From contig PMCA01000012.1 in the NCBI GenBank assembly GCA_003153935.1, positions 1-30,392 of the forward strand: a DNA stretch of 30,392 bases. Reading direction: 5' to 3'. Under the pieces are notes generated by a model that did no database searches, was not told the origin of the DNA, and worked only from the letters and a program-made list of their open reading frames with translations. A program made the position numbers and the translations under genes. This DNA comes from Elusimicrobiota bacterium (lineage in GTDB: Bacteria; CAYTYR01; UBA6262). Position 1 is the first letter of the stretch. Each line of letters starts with the position of its first letter. Below are positions 6,728-17,435 of this stretch, in pieces.

Positions 6728-8116
6728 ATGCCCAAAGGTTTTTCCAGTGTCATACTGGCCGCCGGTGAAGGCACCAGAATGAAGTCCTCCACCCCCAAGG
6801 TTTTGCATACTCTGGGAGGGAAGGCGATGCTGGCGCATGTACTGGACACTGTATTAGGGCTGAAACTTGATAAAAACGCCTTAGTGCTGGGACATGGCAG
6901 CGACATAATAAAAGATTATCTGGGCACCCGGGCCGCGTACCGGGATTTTAAGCTGGTTCTGCAGCCGCAGCGGCTTGGTTCCGGACATGCCGTTAAACAG
7001 GCCGCGAAAGTCTTCAGTAGTTACCGCGGCAATGTGCTGGTATTATGCGCCGATGTGCCCTTGATCAAGTCCGCTACGTTGAAAGAGCTTATGGACATCC
7101 ATAAAAAACAGCGTAACGCGGTTACAGTTTTGACCACTATTGTTCCCGATCCTACCGGTTACGGCCGGATCATCCGGAACGGCAACGGCGAGATGACGAA
7201 AATAGTGGAAGAGAAGGACGCTTTAGCCTGGGAGCGCCGGATCAGGGAGATAAATAGCGGCATCTATTGCTTTAACGCCCAGAAACTTTTTCGGATATTG
7301 CAGCGACTCAAACCTAATAACCAGAAGAAAGAATATTACCTGACTGACGCGGTGGAACTGTTCGGCCGGCAAAAAGCCCGGATAGGGACCATGCTCTGCG
7401 GAGATTACCGGGAGGTCAGCGGCATTAATAACCGGCGGCAGCTGGCGGAGGCTAATTGCCAGTTAAACCAGGAAATACTGACCGCCTTGATGATGTCCGG
7501 AGTAACTATACTGGATCCCGCTACCGTCTGGATAGAGCCAACGGTGACCATCGGCCGGGATACGACGATTTATCCGGGTACCATGATACAGGGCCAAACC
7601 CGCATCGGGGAGGGTTGCCAGATAGGGCCTAATACCCTGATCAAAGAAGCGATTATCGCCAACGGCGTGGAGATAAGGGCCAGTTTCATTTATGAAGCGG
7701 AGATCGGCGCCCGGGCCAAGATCGGGCCTTTCGCACACGTGCGGCCCAAAACCCTGATCGGTGAAGAAGCCCGGATCGGTAACTTTGTGGAAGTAAAAAA
7801 ATCCCGGATCGGCCGGGGCAGCAAGGTATCTCATCTGACCTATATAGGCGATACGACCATGGGCGCGGGCATTAATATCGGCGCCGGGGTCATAACCTGC
7901 AATTATGACGGTGCCAATAAGTTCGAAACCCTGATCGAAGATAATGTTTTCGTAGGCAGCAATGTTAACCTGGTGGCGCCGCTGAAGATCGGGACTGGGG
8001 CCATAATCGGTGCGGGCTCGACTATTACGGAAGATGTTCCGCCTAACAGCCTGGCTCTGGCCAGGGCACGGCAGGTCAATAAAGAGAACTGGGCGCTGCA
8101 AAAAAAGAAGAAATGA
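6728..8116 (+). CDS. glmU: Bifunctional GlmU: glucosamine-1-phosphate acetyltransferase / GlcNAc-1-P uridyltransferase
   Basis: The 462-residue product makes UDP-GlcNAc for peptidoglycan and lipopolysaccharide. The N-terminal nucleotidyltransferase domain (about 1-230) has the signature L-A-A-G-E-G-T-R-M-K-S followed by P-K-V-L-H, and L-C-A-D-V-P-L at about 103-109 supplies the metal-binding Asp. The C-terminal left-handed beta-helix (about 250-450) shows hexapeptide I-G-x-x-x-x repeats, with the acetyltransferase segment from V-E-V-K-K-S through N-Y-D-G-A-N-K and an R-A-R-Q-V near the end. Length is typical for the family (about 455). The ATG start has AAAGGA at 6715-6720. Its neighbour prs supplies PRPP for nucleotide synthesis. 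Confidence 0.98.
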   Translation: MPKGFSSVILAAGEGTRMKSSTPKVLHTLGGKAMLAHVLDTVLGLKLDKNALVLGHGSDIIKDYLGTRAAYRDFKLVLQPQRLGSGHAVKQAAKVFSSYRGNVLVLCADVPLIKSATLKELMDIHKKQRNAVTVLTTIVPDPTGYGRIIRNGNGEMTKIVEEKDALAWERRIREINSGIYCFNAQKLFRILQRLKPNNQKKEYYLTDAVELFGRQKARIGTMLCGDYREVSGINNRRQLAEANCQLNQEILTALMMSGVTILDPATVWIEPTVTIGRDTTIYPGTMIQGQTRIGEGCQIGPNTLIKEAIIANGVEIRASFIYEAEIGARAKIGPFAHVRPKTLIGEEARIGNFVEVKKSRIGRGSKVSHLTYIGDTTMGAGINIGAGVITCNYDGANKFETLIEDNVFVGSNVNLVAPLKIGTGAIIGAGSTITEDVPPNSLALARARQVNKENWALQKKKK

Positions 8117-8154
8117 TCTAATTCCATATATATAATTACTGTGGAGGACACCTA

Positions 8155-9102
8155 ATGGCTAACGAGTTAAAAATTTGCGCCGGTAACGCTAATCTAAAGC
8201 TGGTGGAAGAGATCAGCCGGTACCTGAAGATCAAGCCGGTAGCGACCGAAGTAAGCAAGTTCAATGACGGCGAGATTAATATAAGAATTAAAGAGAACGT
8301 CAGGGGCGAGGATGTATTTATCATCCAGCCCACCTGTCCGCCGGTAAATGATAATTTAATGGAGCTGTTGATACTGATAGACGCTCTAAAAAGGTCCAGC
8401 GCCAGGCGGATAACCGCCGTGCTGCCATACTACGGATACGCGCGACAGGACCGCAAGGTTGAGCCGAGAGTGCCCATTACCGCCAAGCTGGTGTCTAATT
8501 TGATCACTAAAGCCGGCGCCCACCGGGTGCTGGTGATGGATCTGCACGCCGGACAATTGCAGGGCTTTTTTGATATCCCGGTGGATCACCTGTTCGCCGC
8601 GCCGGTGCTGGTGGACTATTTCAACCATAAGAAATTACCTAATTTAATGACCATTTCCCCGGATGCCGGCGGCGTGGAGCGCGCCCGGGCATTCGCTAAA
8701 AGATTGAAGATAGAGACTTCCCTGGGCTTTATTGACAAACGGCGCCCGGCGCCCGGCAAGGCCGAGATGAATTACGTGGTCGGTGACGTCAAGGGTAAGA
8801 ATGTTGTTATCCTGGATGACATCATCGATACCGCTGGCACTCTGGTCAAAGCGGCGGAAGTCCTGAAAAAGAACGGGGCACTGGATATTTATGCGGCCTG
8901 TTCCCACCCCTTACTGAGCGGTCCGGCCATGGAGAGAATAAATGATTCGGTGCTTAAGGAAGTAGTGGTGACCAACACCATTCCGATCATGGACCAGCAA
9001 CATAGCTCAAAAAAGATAAAAGTACTTTCAGTGGCTAAGTTGTTGGGTGCGGCGATAAACTGCATTCATAACGAAGAGTCCGTAAGCTCGCTGTTCATAT
9101 AA
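8155..9102 (+). CDS. prs: Ribose-phosphate pyrophosphokinase (PRPP synthetase)
   Basis: The 315-residue class I enzyme converts ribose 5-phosphate and ATP to PRPP, the precursor for nucleotides, histidine and tryptophan. Visible hallmarks are N-D-G-E-I-N-I at about 38-44, the ATP-binding stretch Y-Y-G-Y-A-R-Q-D-R-K at about 93-102, M-D-L-H-A-G-Q-L-Q-G-F-F at about 126-137, and the PRPP loop V-I-L-D-D-I-I-D-T-A-G-T near 218-229. Length equals the common 310-320. The ATG has a good GGAGG at 8143-8147. A TATAAT-like string lies upstream but without a -35. The gene is 38 bases after glmU and 16 bases before the GGDEF-like gene. Confidence 0.98.
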   Translation: MANELKICAGNANLKLVEEISRYLKIKPVATEVSKFNDGEINIRIKENVRGEDVFIIQPTCPPVNDNLMELLILIDALKRSSARRITAVLPYYGYARQDRKVEPRVPITAKLVSNLITKAGAHRVLVMDLHAGQLQGFFDIPVDHLFAAPVLVDYFNHKKLPNLMTISPDAGGVERARAFAKRLKIETSLGFIDKRRPAPGKAEMNYVVGDVKGKNVVILDDIIDTAGTLVKAAEVLKKNGALDIYAACSHPLLSGPAMERINDSVLKEVVVTNTIPIMDQQHSSKKIKVLSVAKLLGAAINCIHNEESVSSLFI

Positions 9103-9118
9103 AAGAGTTGGAGCGTTC

Positions 9119-11056
9119 ATGGCTTTTAACACCATACCGTATCTGATCATCGGCAGCAGCATGTTCTTTTTGGGATCTTTCATCCTGATAAGGAATATGA
9201 GAGCCAAGATCAACGTTCTCCTGGGGCTGGCCTGTTATGCCGCGGCTCTATGGTTAGTCTCCTGGGCGCTGGCCAATTTCCATGTCGGTAAAGATACGGT
9301 GCTGTTCTTACACCGTTTGGGCTTCATCGGTTTTATCTTCATACCGATATTGCTTTATCACTACGTGGTAGTTTTCCTTAACATCAGGATCCGGGTGCAG
9401 ACCCTGGAGATACCGTATTTAGGCGGTTTGTTCTTTGTCTTTATGCTTTTGCTCACGGACTGGTTTTTCCATGATTACCGTATATATTTCTGGGGCAATA
9501 CTCCCCAGGCCGGTATCGCCTGTTATGTTTTTATGGCCTTTTATTTGGGGCTGTATTTATGGACGAACTTACTGCTTTACGCTCATTACCGGGAAGCGAA
9601 GAAAACATCCCCGTTAAAATATAGCCAGATCCGTTACCTGTTTTGTACATTCGGGCTATTACCGCTGGGCTTTATCGATTTCCTGAGCATGAGCGGACTG
9701 GATTTTTTCCCTTCCGGATATTTGTTCACCCTGCTGGGATTGATCCTGATAGCGATCACGCTGTTGCGCTACCGGCTGGTGGAGATCGATATCGTAGTAA
9801 GCAAGTTCGTGTTTTTCTTTATGACCGGCTTGCTGCTGGCGCTCAGCTTCCTGGCCCTGACCGGGATACTGACCACTATAGTTAACTATAGCGCGGCGAG
9901 TATTTTTGCCAGCGCCCTGATCATTACGATCATATTTTTCACCTCTTTGAAAGATAAGATAGAGCACGTTTCCGATCTGCTGATCCTGCGGAACAAGTAT
10001 GAATACCAGAAAGCCCTGAACGAAACCACCCAGCTTTTGATCACCAAGCTGGACCTGAGCGAGCTTTGTTATTTCCTGATCAATATGCTGGCCAAGAATA
10101 TCGGCATGCTCAAAGCCAGCCTGCTGATGGAGAACGAAGAAGGCAATTACTTTATCCGCATGGGTTACGCCCTGGAGCAGGGGTTGACCCAGCAGTATAT
10201 TATTCACAAGAATTCCAACATGGTGGCGTGGCTTAAGGAAAACCGCACCATTTTCATAAAAGAAGAAATGGAGCAGGTGCTGAGCAAGCATAATTTCCGG
10301 GAAATATACGGAGACCTGTTCAGGATCAGCGCGGAAGTGATCATCCCCTTGTTCTACCGGGGGAACCTGACCGGTATCATCTGTCTGGATAACAAACGGT
10401 CGGGCGCTATCTACAACCAGGCCGATATCGACATCCTGGAAGCCCTGGCGGGCCAGGCGGCGATCGCCCTGGAAAAAGCCAAGCTTTATACCGAAGCAGT
10501 CACTGACAGCCTGACCAAACTTTACTATCACCGTTATTTCCAGCGGCGGCTGGATGAGGAAATGGACCGGGCCCGGCGGTATTCGCATCATCTCTCTCTG
10601 GTCCTGATCGATATCGACAGCTTGAAGGAAATAAACGAATCCCTCAGCCACGAAGAGGGCGATCATATTATCATGGAAGTGGCGTCAGTCATTAAGGGCA
10701 ATACCCGCCTGACCGACGTCCCCGCGCGTTACAGCGGACATGAATTCGCCATAATTTTACCGGAAACCCGGGAAGAAGGGGCTTTTAACGTAGCCCAGCG
10801 CATCAAAGAAAATGTCACCAGAGCCATCGAAACTGCGGAGCACATCCGGCGCGAGATCGAGAAACACAAGCTGGCCTTGAACGCCGGCGCTAAGGTCGAA
10901 ATTACCGTCAGTATCGGCGTAGGCAATTTTAATGGCATGGAAGGTCGAGTAACAACGGAAGAAATGATCGAAATGGCACGCAGAGCGTTAAGCAAGGCAA
11001 AGAAACTTGGAGGCAACCGGGTGGTAGTGTACAGCCCGGAATTATCTTCGAAATAA
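9119..11056 (+). CDS. Multi-pass membrane, GAF and degenerate GGDEF protein (probable c-di-GMP receptor)
   Basis: Residues 1 to about 275 hold eight or so hydrophobic helices, resembling the 7TM sensor region found in front of some histidine kinases and cyclases. Residues about 300-460 form a GAF-type domain that ends in the typical L-A-G-Q-A-A-I-A-L-E-K-A helix. Residues about 463-640 form a GGDEF domain: D-S-L-T-K-L-Y at its start, D-I-D-S-L-K-E-I-N at 498-506 with the metal-binding Asp498 kept. The signature motif is SGHEF (539-543) instead of GG(D/E)EF, so the metal-binding acid at the third position is His and synthesis of c-di-GMP is unlikely. The inhibitory-site motif RxxD is intact as RLTD at 530-533. 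The ATG at 9119 follows GGAG. It sits between prs and rplY, an unusual place for a signalling gene. Confidence 0.85.
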   Translation: MAFNTIPYLIIGSSMFFLGSFILIRNMRAKINVLLGLACYAAALWLVSWALANFHVGKDTVLFLHRLGFIGFIFIPILLYHYVVVFLNIRIRVQTLEIPYLGGLFFVFMLLLTDWFFHDYRIYFWGNTPQAGIACYVFMAFYLGLYLWTNLLLYAHYREAKKTSPLKYSQIRYLFCTFGLLPLGFIDFLSMSGLDFFPSGYLFTLLGLILIAITLLRYRLVEIDIVVSKFVFFFMTGLLLALSFLALTGILTTIVNYSAASIFASALIITIIFFTSLKDKIEHVSDLLILRNKYEYQKALNETTQLLITKLDLSELCYFLINMLAKNIGMLKASLLMENEEGNYFIRMGYALEQGLTQQYIIHKNSNMVAWLKENRTIFIKEEMEQVLSKHNFREIYGDLFRISAEVIIPLFYRGNLTGIICLDNKRSGAIYNQADIDILEALAGQAAIALEKAKLYTEAVTDSLTKLYYHRYFQRRLDEEMDRARRYSHHLSLVLIDIDSLKEINESLSHEEGDHIIMEVASVIKGNTRLTDVPARYSGHEFAIILPETREEGAFNVAQRIKENVTRAIETAEHIRREIEKHKLALNAGAKVEITVSIGVGNFNGMEGRVTTEEMIEMARRALSKAKKLGGNRVVVYSPELSSK

Positions 11057-11078
11057 TAAAAAACGGAGGTCTAAGGAA

Positions 11079-11828
11079 ATGAAGGAAGTAGTATTGGGAG
11101 TTAACTTAAGAGCGGAGAAGGGGTCCCGGGTTTCCCGGAGATTCCGCCGTGACGGCATCATACCATCGGTGATCTACGGCGGTAAAGAGGAGCCATTGTC
11201 CGTAACGGTCAGTGAAAAAGAATTTGGCAAAGTGATCCATGGCGGCGCGGGTTCCAACGTGATCCTGACCTTAAAATTCGCCGACGCTAAAGCCGACGCG
11301 AAAACGGTCATCATTAAAGAGATCCAGCGGGATCCGGTGACCCATAAAGTCATCCATATCGACCTGCAGGCCATTTCACTTAAGGATAAGATTAAGGTGA
11401 ACGTGCCGGTCATGGTTATCGGCGAAGCGCCAGGCATCAAAGAGGGCGGCATCCTGGAATATGTGCAAAGAGAAGTGGAGATCGAATGCCTGCCTACCCA
11501 GATACCGGAAAATATCCAGGTGGACGTGTCCAATCTTAAGATCAATGAGTCCATTCATGTACGTGACTTAGCCAAGGCCGACGATAAGATACTCATTCTC
11601 ACGCCCGGCGACAGAATGTTGGTCAGCATCGTACCGCCGACGGTACTGGAAGAACCGACGCCAGTAGCCGAGGGTGTGGTTCCGGAAGCAGCTACTGCTG
11701 AACCCGAAGTGATCAAGAAGGGTAAGAAAGAAGAAGAGGGAGAAGCGGCGGCGGGCGCCGAAGCGGCTCCAGCCAAGGGCGCGCCAGCTAAGGCGGCTCC
11801 AGCTAAAGAGGAAAAGAAAGAGAAATAG
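11079..11828 (+). CDS. rplY: 50S ribosomal protein L25/TL5 (Ctc family)
   Basis: The 249-residue product binds 5S rRNA. The N-terminal L25 domain (about 1-92) is recognisable from R-A-E-K-G-S-R-V-S-R-R-F-R-R-D-G and I-P-S-V-I-Y-G-G, and the long TL5/Ctc C-terminal domain (about 95-195) carries the P-G-I-K-E-G-G-I-L-E motif. Residues about 205-249 are an A/P/K/E-rich low-complexity tail that is probably disordered. Length with the tail is at the long end for the family. GGAGGT at 11065-11070 is a strong ribosome binding site. rplY next to pth and prs is a widely conserved order. Confidence 0.96.
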   Translation: MKEVVLGVNLRAEKGSRVSRRFRRDGIIPSVIYGGKEEPLSVTVSEKEFGKVIHGGAGSNVILTLKFADAKADAKTVIIKEIQRDPVTHKVIHIDLQAISLKDKIKVNVPVMVIGEAPGIKEGGILEYVQREVEIECLPTQIPENIQVDVSNLKINESIHVRDLAKADDKILILTPGDRMLVSIVPPTVLEEPTPVAEGVVPEAATAEPEVIKKGKKEEEGEAAAGAEAAPAKGAPAKAAPAKEEKKEK

Positions 11829-11851
11829 TACACTGTATTTCGAGGTGTTAT

Positions 11852-12413
11852 TTGTTGGTCATTGCCGGCTTAGGTAATCCGGGCAAAGAATACCAGAAAA
11901 CCAGGCATAACGTGGGTTTCATGGTGATCGATGCTTTGGCTAAAGACCTGGGTATTAAGGTTGACGAGAAGGAATTCGGCGCCAAAATAGGTTTTTTCCG
12001 GGAAGGCCAGCAAAAGATCCTATTGGTTAAGCCGCAGGAATTTATGAACCGCAGCGGCGCCGCTATTGGCGCCATTCTGCACTTCTATAAATTAACGCCG
12101 GCGGACCTGCTGGTGGTGCTGGATGATTTCAACCTGGAGCTGGGAGGCTTGCGGCTAAAACCGCGCGGTTCGGCCGGGGGCCATAACGGGCTGCAATCCA
12201 TTATTGACTGCCTGGGCACCAGCGATTTTAAGCGCCTGCGCCTGGGACTGGGCGCGCCGGTGAAAGATCACGCGGATTACGTCCTGGCCGATTTCAGTAA
12301 GTCGGAAAAGAAAGAAATTGACGAATCTGTTGTTAAAGCCGCGGAGGCGGTATTGTTCTTTGCCCAACACGGGTTGGAAAAAACCATGAGCCGGTATAAC
12401 GCTACCGACAAAA

Positions 12414-12421
<8 letters not shown>
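11852..12421 (+). CDS. pth: Peptidyl-tRNA hydrolase
   Basis: The 189-residue enzyme releases peptides from peptidyl-tRNA that drops off ribosomes. The N-terminal signature G-L-G-N-P-G-K-E-Y-Q-K-T-R-H-N-V-G-F contains the catalytic His20 and nearby Asn. The other hallmark F-M-N-R-S-G is at about 65-70, D-D-F-N-L at about 92-96 supplies the active-site Asp, and G-S-A-G-G-H-N-G-L is at about 109-117. Length is typical. Two consecutive TTG codons (11852 and 11855) can start the gene; GAGGTG at 11842-11847 is better spaced from 11855, so the first residue is uncertain. It overlaps the ATPase gene downstream by 8 bases. Confidence 0.97.
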
Positions 12422-15104
<2,683 letters not shown>

Positions 15105-15131
15105 TTAAATATAGGTCGATGTAAACGTAAG

Positions 15132-15186
15132 AGCAAGGATAAGGGCAAAGGTAAGGAAGCAAGGCGATATCAGAGCAAACGATATC
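15132..15186 (+). repeat. purine-rich and GATATC direct repeats upstream of rpsF
   Basis: In the 111-base gap between the ATPase and rpsF, AGCAAGG occurs at 15132-15138 and 15158-15164 in a run of A and G. An imperfect repeat follows: AGCAAGGCGATATC (15158-15171) and AGCAAACGATATC (15174-15186). The two GATATC palindromes can also pair with each other. No -35/-10 pair is convincing and I cannot find the CCG-containing stem known from S6:S18 autoregulatory leaders. Confidence 0.6.
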
Positions 15187-15202
15187 TATAAAAAATTCGT
15201 AT

Positions 15203-15209
15203 GGAGGTG
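15203..15209 (+). promoter_or_regulatory. ribosome binding site deciding the rpsF start
   Basis: GGAGGTG at 15203-15209 is a near-perfect Shine-Dalgarno match, six bases before the GTG at 15216. The upstream in-frame ATG at 15201 overlaps this site, so it is not the start. Confidence 0.75.
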
Positions 15210-15215
15210 AAGTTA

Positions 15216-15569
15216 GTGACTAGTTATGAGAGTATTTTGATCTTTAAGCCGGAATTACCGGTGGAGGAAGTAGACAAAATAGTGTCCAAGCTGGAAAAGA
15301 TGATCCTGGGCGGGCCCGGGGAAATCGTGCAGATCGACAAGTGGGGCCTGAGGAAGACCGCTTATCCGGTGAAGAAATACAAAGAGGGGTTCTTTACTTA
15401 CCTGAACTACAAGACCAGCCCGGCGGTGGCCAACAGCCTGGACAAGACCTTTTTGGTGACGGACGGCATCCTGCGCGGTATTACCACCAAGATAAAAAGG
15501 CCCAGAAGGATAAAAGTTAAAAAGGAAAAAATAAAAGTGGCGGCACCAGAACCAAAAGTGGAGGGATAA
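15216..15569 (+). CDS. rpsF: 30S ribosomal protein S6
   Basis: From the GTG at 15216 the product has 117 residues and begins M-T-S-Y-E-S-I-L-I-F-K-P, the normal S6 N-terminus. An ATG 15 bases upstream is in frame but lies within the Shine-Dalgarno sequence. The W-G-L-R-K-T-A-Y-P-V-K-K stretch (about 44-55) and Y-K-E-G-F-F-T-Y-L (about 57-65) are characteristic S6 elements that contact 16S rRNA and S18. The C-terminus is a basic tail of about 20 residues. It heads the conserved rpsF-ssb-rpsR cluster; in this family S6 and S18 bind the ribosome as a pair. Confidence 0.96.
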   Translation: MTSYESILIFKPELPVEEVDKIVSKLEKMILGGPGEIVQIDKWGLRKTAYPVKKYKEGFFTYLNYKTSPAVANSLDKTFLVTDGILRGITTKIKRPRRIKVKKEKIKVAAPEPKVEG

Positions 15570-15570
15570 A

Positions 15571-16008
15571 GTGGCTAGCGCAAATAAAGTGATCATCATC
15601 GGCAACATTACCCGTGACCTGGAACTGAGGTATACTCCCGGCGGGCAGGCGGTGGTCAGTTTTACCGTGGCCGTCAATCGCCGTTTCAAGGATAGCAGCG
15701 GACAGGCGCAGGAGAAAACGGATTTCATTCCCGTTGATGCCTGGGGCAAAACAGCGGAAATGATCAAGCAGTATCTGGGTAAAGGCAGTTCCGTTTACGT
15801 CGAAGGCCGCTTGCAGCAGGATTCCTGGGAAGATAAAACCGACGGCACGAAAAAAAGCAAGCTCAAGGTAGTGGCCCAGACTGTGCAGTTCCTGGACCGC
15901 AAGGGCCAGGGTGGTGGCGGTAAAGAGGGCGCGAACTGGTCCAAGGACGGCGCCAGCAAGGCTGCCGACGCGACCGAGGAAAACCTGGACGAAGAAATAC
16001 CGTTTTAA
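15571..16008 (+). CDS. ssb: Single-stranded DNA-binding protein
   Basis: The 145-residue product has the OB-fold (about 4-108) beginning A-N-K-V-I-I-I-G-N-I-T-R-D-L-E-L-R-Y-T-P and followed by F-T-V-A-V-N-R, then a G-rich linker and the acidic tail D-E-E-I-P-F that recruits replication and repair proteins. The whole layout is that of a bacterial tetrameric SSB, with a linker that is short for the family. GTG start two bases after the rpsF stop, with GGAGGG at 15560-15565. Located between rpsF and rpsR as in most bacteria. Confidence 0.97.
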   Translation: MASANKVIIIGNITRDLELRYTPGGQAVVSFTVAVNRRFKDSSGQAQEKTDFIPVDAWGKTAEMIKQYLGKGSSVYVEGRLQQDSWEDKTDGTKKSKLKVVAQTVQFLDRKGQGGGGKEGANWSKDGASKAADATEENLDEEIPF

Positions 16009-16038
16009 CAATCGGAAAAATTTAAAGGAGGAAGTTGA

Positions 16039-16311
16039 ATGTATCCAGCAAAATCTAAACCAGCCGGAAGACCCGGCCCCCGGCGTGAAGGCGGGCGTGG
16101 CGGTCATTACAAACGCAAATCCTGCCGTTTCTGCGCCAATAAGGAGGGGATCGATTTCAAGAATACCGCCCAGTTGCGCAATTTTGTGACTGAACGCGGC
16201 AAGATACTGCCGCGGCGGATCACCGGTAACTGCGCGCGTCACCAACGGGCGGTTATCCGTGCGGTAAAAAGGGCCAGGACCATTGCCCTGTTGCCTTACG
16301 CGACATCGTAG
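16039..16311 (+). CDS. rpsR: 30S ribosomal protein S18
   Basis: The 90-residue product carries the S18 core: C-R-F-C at 29-32, I-D-F-K-N-T near 38-43, and [17 protein letters not shown] near 53-69. It keeps Cys29, Cys32, Cys65 and His68, the pattern of zinc-binding (C+) forms of this protein, so a metal-bound S18 is likely. The N-terminal 27 residues are a Gly/Arg/Pro-rich basic extension. Strong ribosome binding site AAAGGAGGAAG at 16023-16033. Confidence 0.96.
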   Translation: MYPAKSKPAGRPGPRREGGRGGHYKRKSCRFCANKEGIDFKNTAQLRNFVTERGKILPRRITGNCARHQRAVIRAVKRARTIALLPYATS

Positions 16312-16322
16312 AACCGGTAAGC

Positions 16323-16943
16323 ATGTTTTCCAAGTATCGCACTATTATCCTGTTACTGATCGCCGGCTGCCTGATCTATACCGTGGGGGTGATGTTTCCC
16401 CTGGATACGTCGCGGCCGTCGGCGGCCGACACCCAGAACTTATTGGCCTTTCTTAAGCTTATGGGTATGCCGCCGAAAGAAGCAGTGCGGACCATTAAGA
16501 TGTCACAGGAGATCTGGCCGTCGTTCCTGCTTATTTTCAGTTCGCTCTTTGCCTTAACAGGTTACCTGGCCGGCGGCAAGATCATGAGAAGGCTGGGGGC
16601 AAAATTGCCGGAACCAGCGCCGTTCCGCACCTGGCGCTGGAATGAATGGCTGGTCTGGGGCTTTTTAGCCGCGCTGGCACTGCAATTGTTCAAATCGCAG
16701 TTGGCCGGAATGGGTCAGGAATGGGCGGCCCCGTTGGCCCTGAACCTGCTGGTAATATTCTCTTTCCTGTACTTAATACAGGGACTCAGCGTGGTCAGTT
16801 TCCTGCTGTCGCAGACCAAAATGTGGGCGCTGGCCCGGATCATGATCTACCTGTTGTTAATGATGCAATGGCCATTGCTGGTACTGTTCGGTTTACTGGA
16901 CATCTGGGTAGATTTTCGGAAGAAGTTAGTTAAGTTGTCCTAA
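16323..16943 (+). CDS. DUF2232 (YybS-like) membrane protein, short form
   Basis: The 206-residue product has five or so hydrophobic segments (about 7-27, 62-84, 108-124, 138-160, 170-200). I recognise it mainly by location: a DUF2232/YybS membrane protein commonly lies between rpsR and rplI in Firmicutes and Deltaproteobacteria. The usual family length is about 300 residues, so this one is short, apparently lacking N-terminal helices. W-R-W-N-E-W-L-V-W-G near 102-112 resembles a motif in that family. Function is unknown; ATG start 12 bases after rpsR. Confidence 0.65.
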   Translation: MFSKYRTIILLLIAGCLIYTVGVMFPLDTSRPSAADTQNLLAFLKLMGMPPKEAVRTIKMSQEIWPSFLLIFSSLFALTGYLAGGKIMRRLGAKLPEPAPFRTWRWNEWLVWGFLAALALQLFKSQLAGMGQEWAAPLALNLLVIFSFLYLIQGLSVVSFLLSQTKMWALARIMIYLLLMMQWPLLVLFGLLDIWVDFRKKLVKLS

Positions 16944-16970
16944 ATATGATAAATTCAAGGAGGAACATCA

Positions 16971-17420
16971 GTGAAAGTAATTTTAAAAAATAACGTTCCC
17001 AAATTAGGAACTCTGGGACAGGTAGTGGATGTGAGCGACGGTTACGCCCGGAATTTTCTTTTTCCGCGCAATCTGGCACTGCTGGCCAGTGCCGGGAACC
17101 TGACCAAGATCGAAGAGACCAAGAAAGTGCAGGCCAAGAACCTGGTCAAAATGACGGAAGAAGCCAAGGTGATCGCGGAAAAGATCGAGAAGAGCTCCTG
17201 CACCATCCGGGTCAAGACCGGCGAGAGCGACAAGCTGTTCGGTTCGGTCACCAACCAGGATATTGTGGACGCGGCCAAAAAGGAAGGGCTGGAACTGGAT
17301 AAGAAATTGATCGAACTGGAAAAGCCGATCAAGGAATTGGGCTTATACCATGTGGCCATTAAGCTCACCGGAGAGATCATCCCTAAACTGAAAGTCTGGG
17401 TGGTTAAGGAAGAGGTCTAA
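16971..17420 (+). CDS. rplI: 50S ribosomal protein L9
   Basis: The 149-residue product has the L9 pattern: M-K-V-I-L-K-N-N-V-P-K-L-G followed by G-Q-V-V-D-V-S-D-G-Y-A-R-N-F-L-F-P-R, a long central helix (about 42-75), and a C-terminal RNA-binding domain with K-L-F-G-S-V-T-N-Q-D-I near 87-97. Length matches (148-150 in most bacteria). GTG start with AAGGAGGAA at 16958-16966. It continues the rpsF-ssb-rpsR-rplI-dnaB order. Confidence 0.98.
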   Translation: MKVILKNNVPKLGTLGQVVDVSDGYARNFLFPRNLALLASAGNLTKIEETKKVQAKNLVKMTEEAKVIAEKIEKSSCTIRVKTGESDKLFGSVTNQDIVDAAKKEGLELDKKLIELEKPIKELGLYHVAIKLTGEIIPKLKVWVVKEEV

Positions 17421-17435
17421 AAAGAGGGTAGTATT

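Noticed and set aside
6534-6782. Small plus-strand frame running through tRNA-Gln into glmU
   Set aside because: It crosses the tRNA and the glmU start, and nothing in it resembles a protein family.
8131-8136. TATAAT ahead of prs as a promoter
   Set aside because: No -35-like hexamer lies 16-18 bases upstream, and the expected start would fall in the prs ribosome binding site.
9659-10666. 335-residue minus-strand frame opposite the GAF/GGDEF gene
   Set aside because: It is a Gln/Asp/His-rich antisense shadow of a domain-rich plus-strand gene with no ribosome binding site or family match.
15201-15215. ATG at 15201 as the rpsF start
   Set aside because: It overlaps the Shine-Dalgarno sequence; the GTG at 15216 gives the usual S6 N-terminus.
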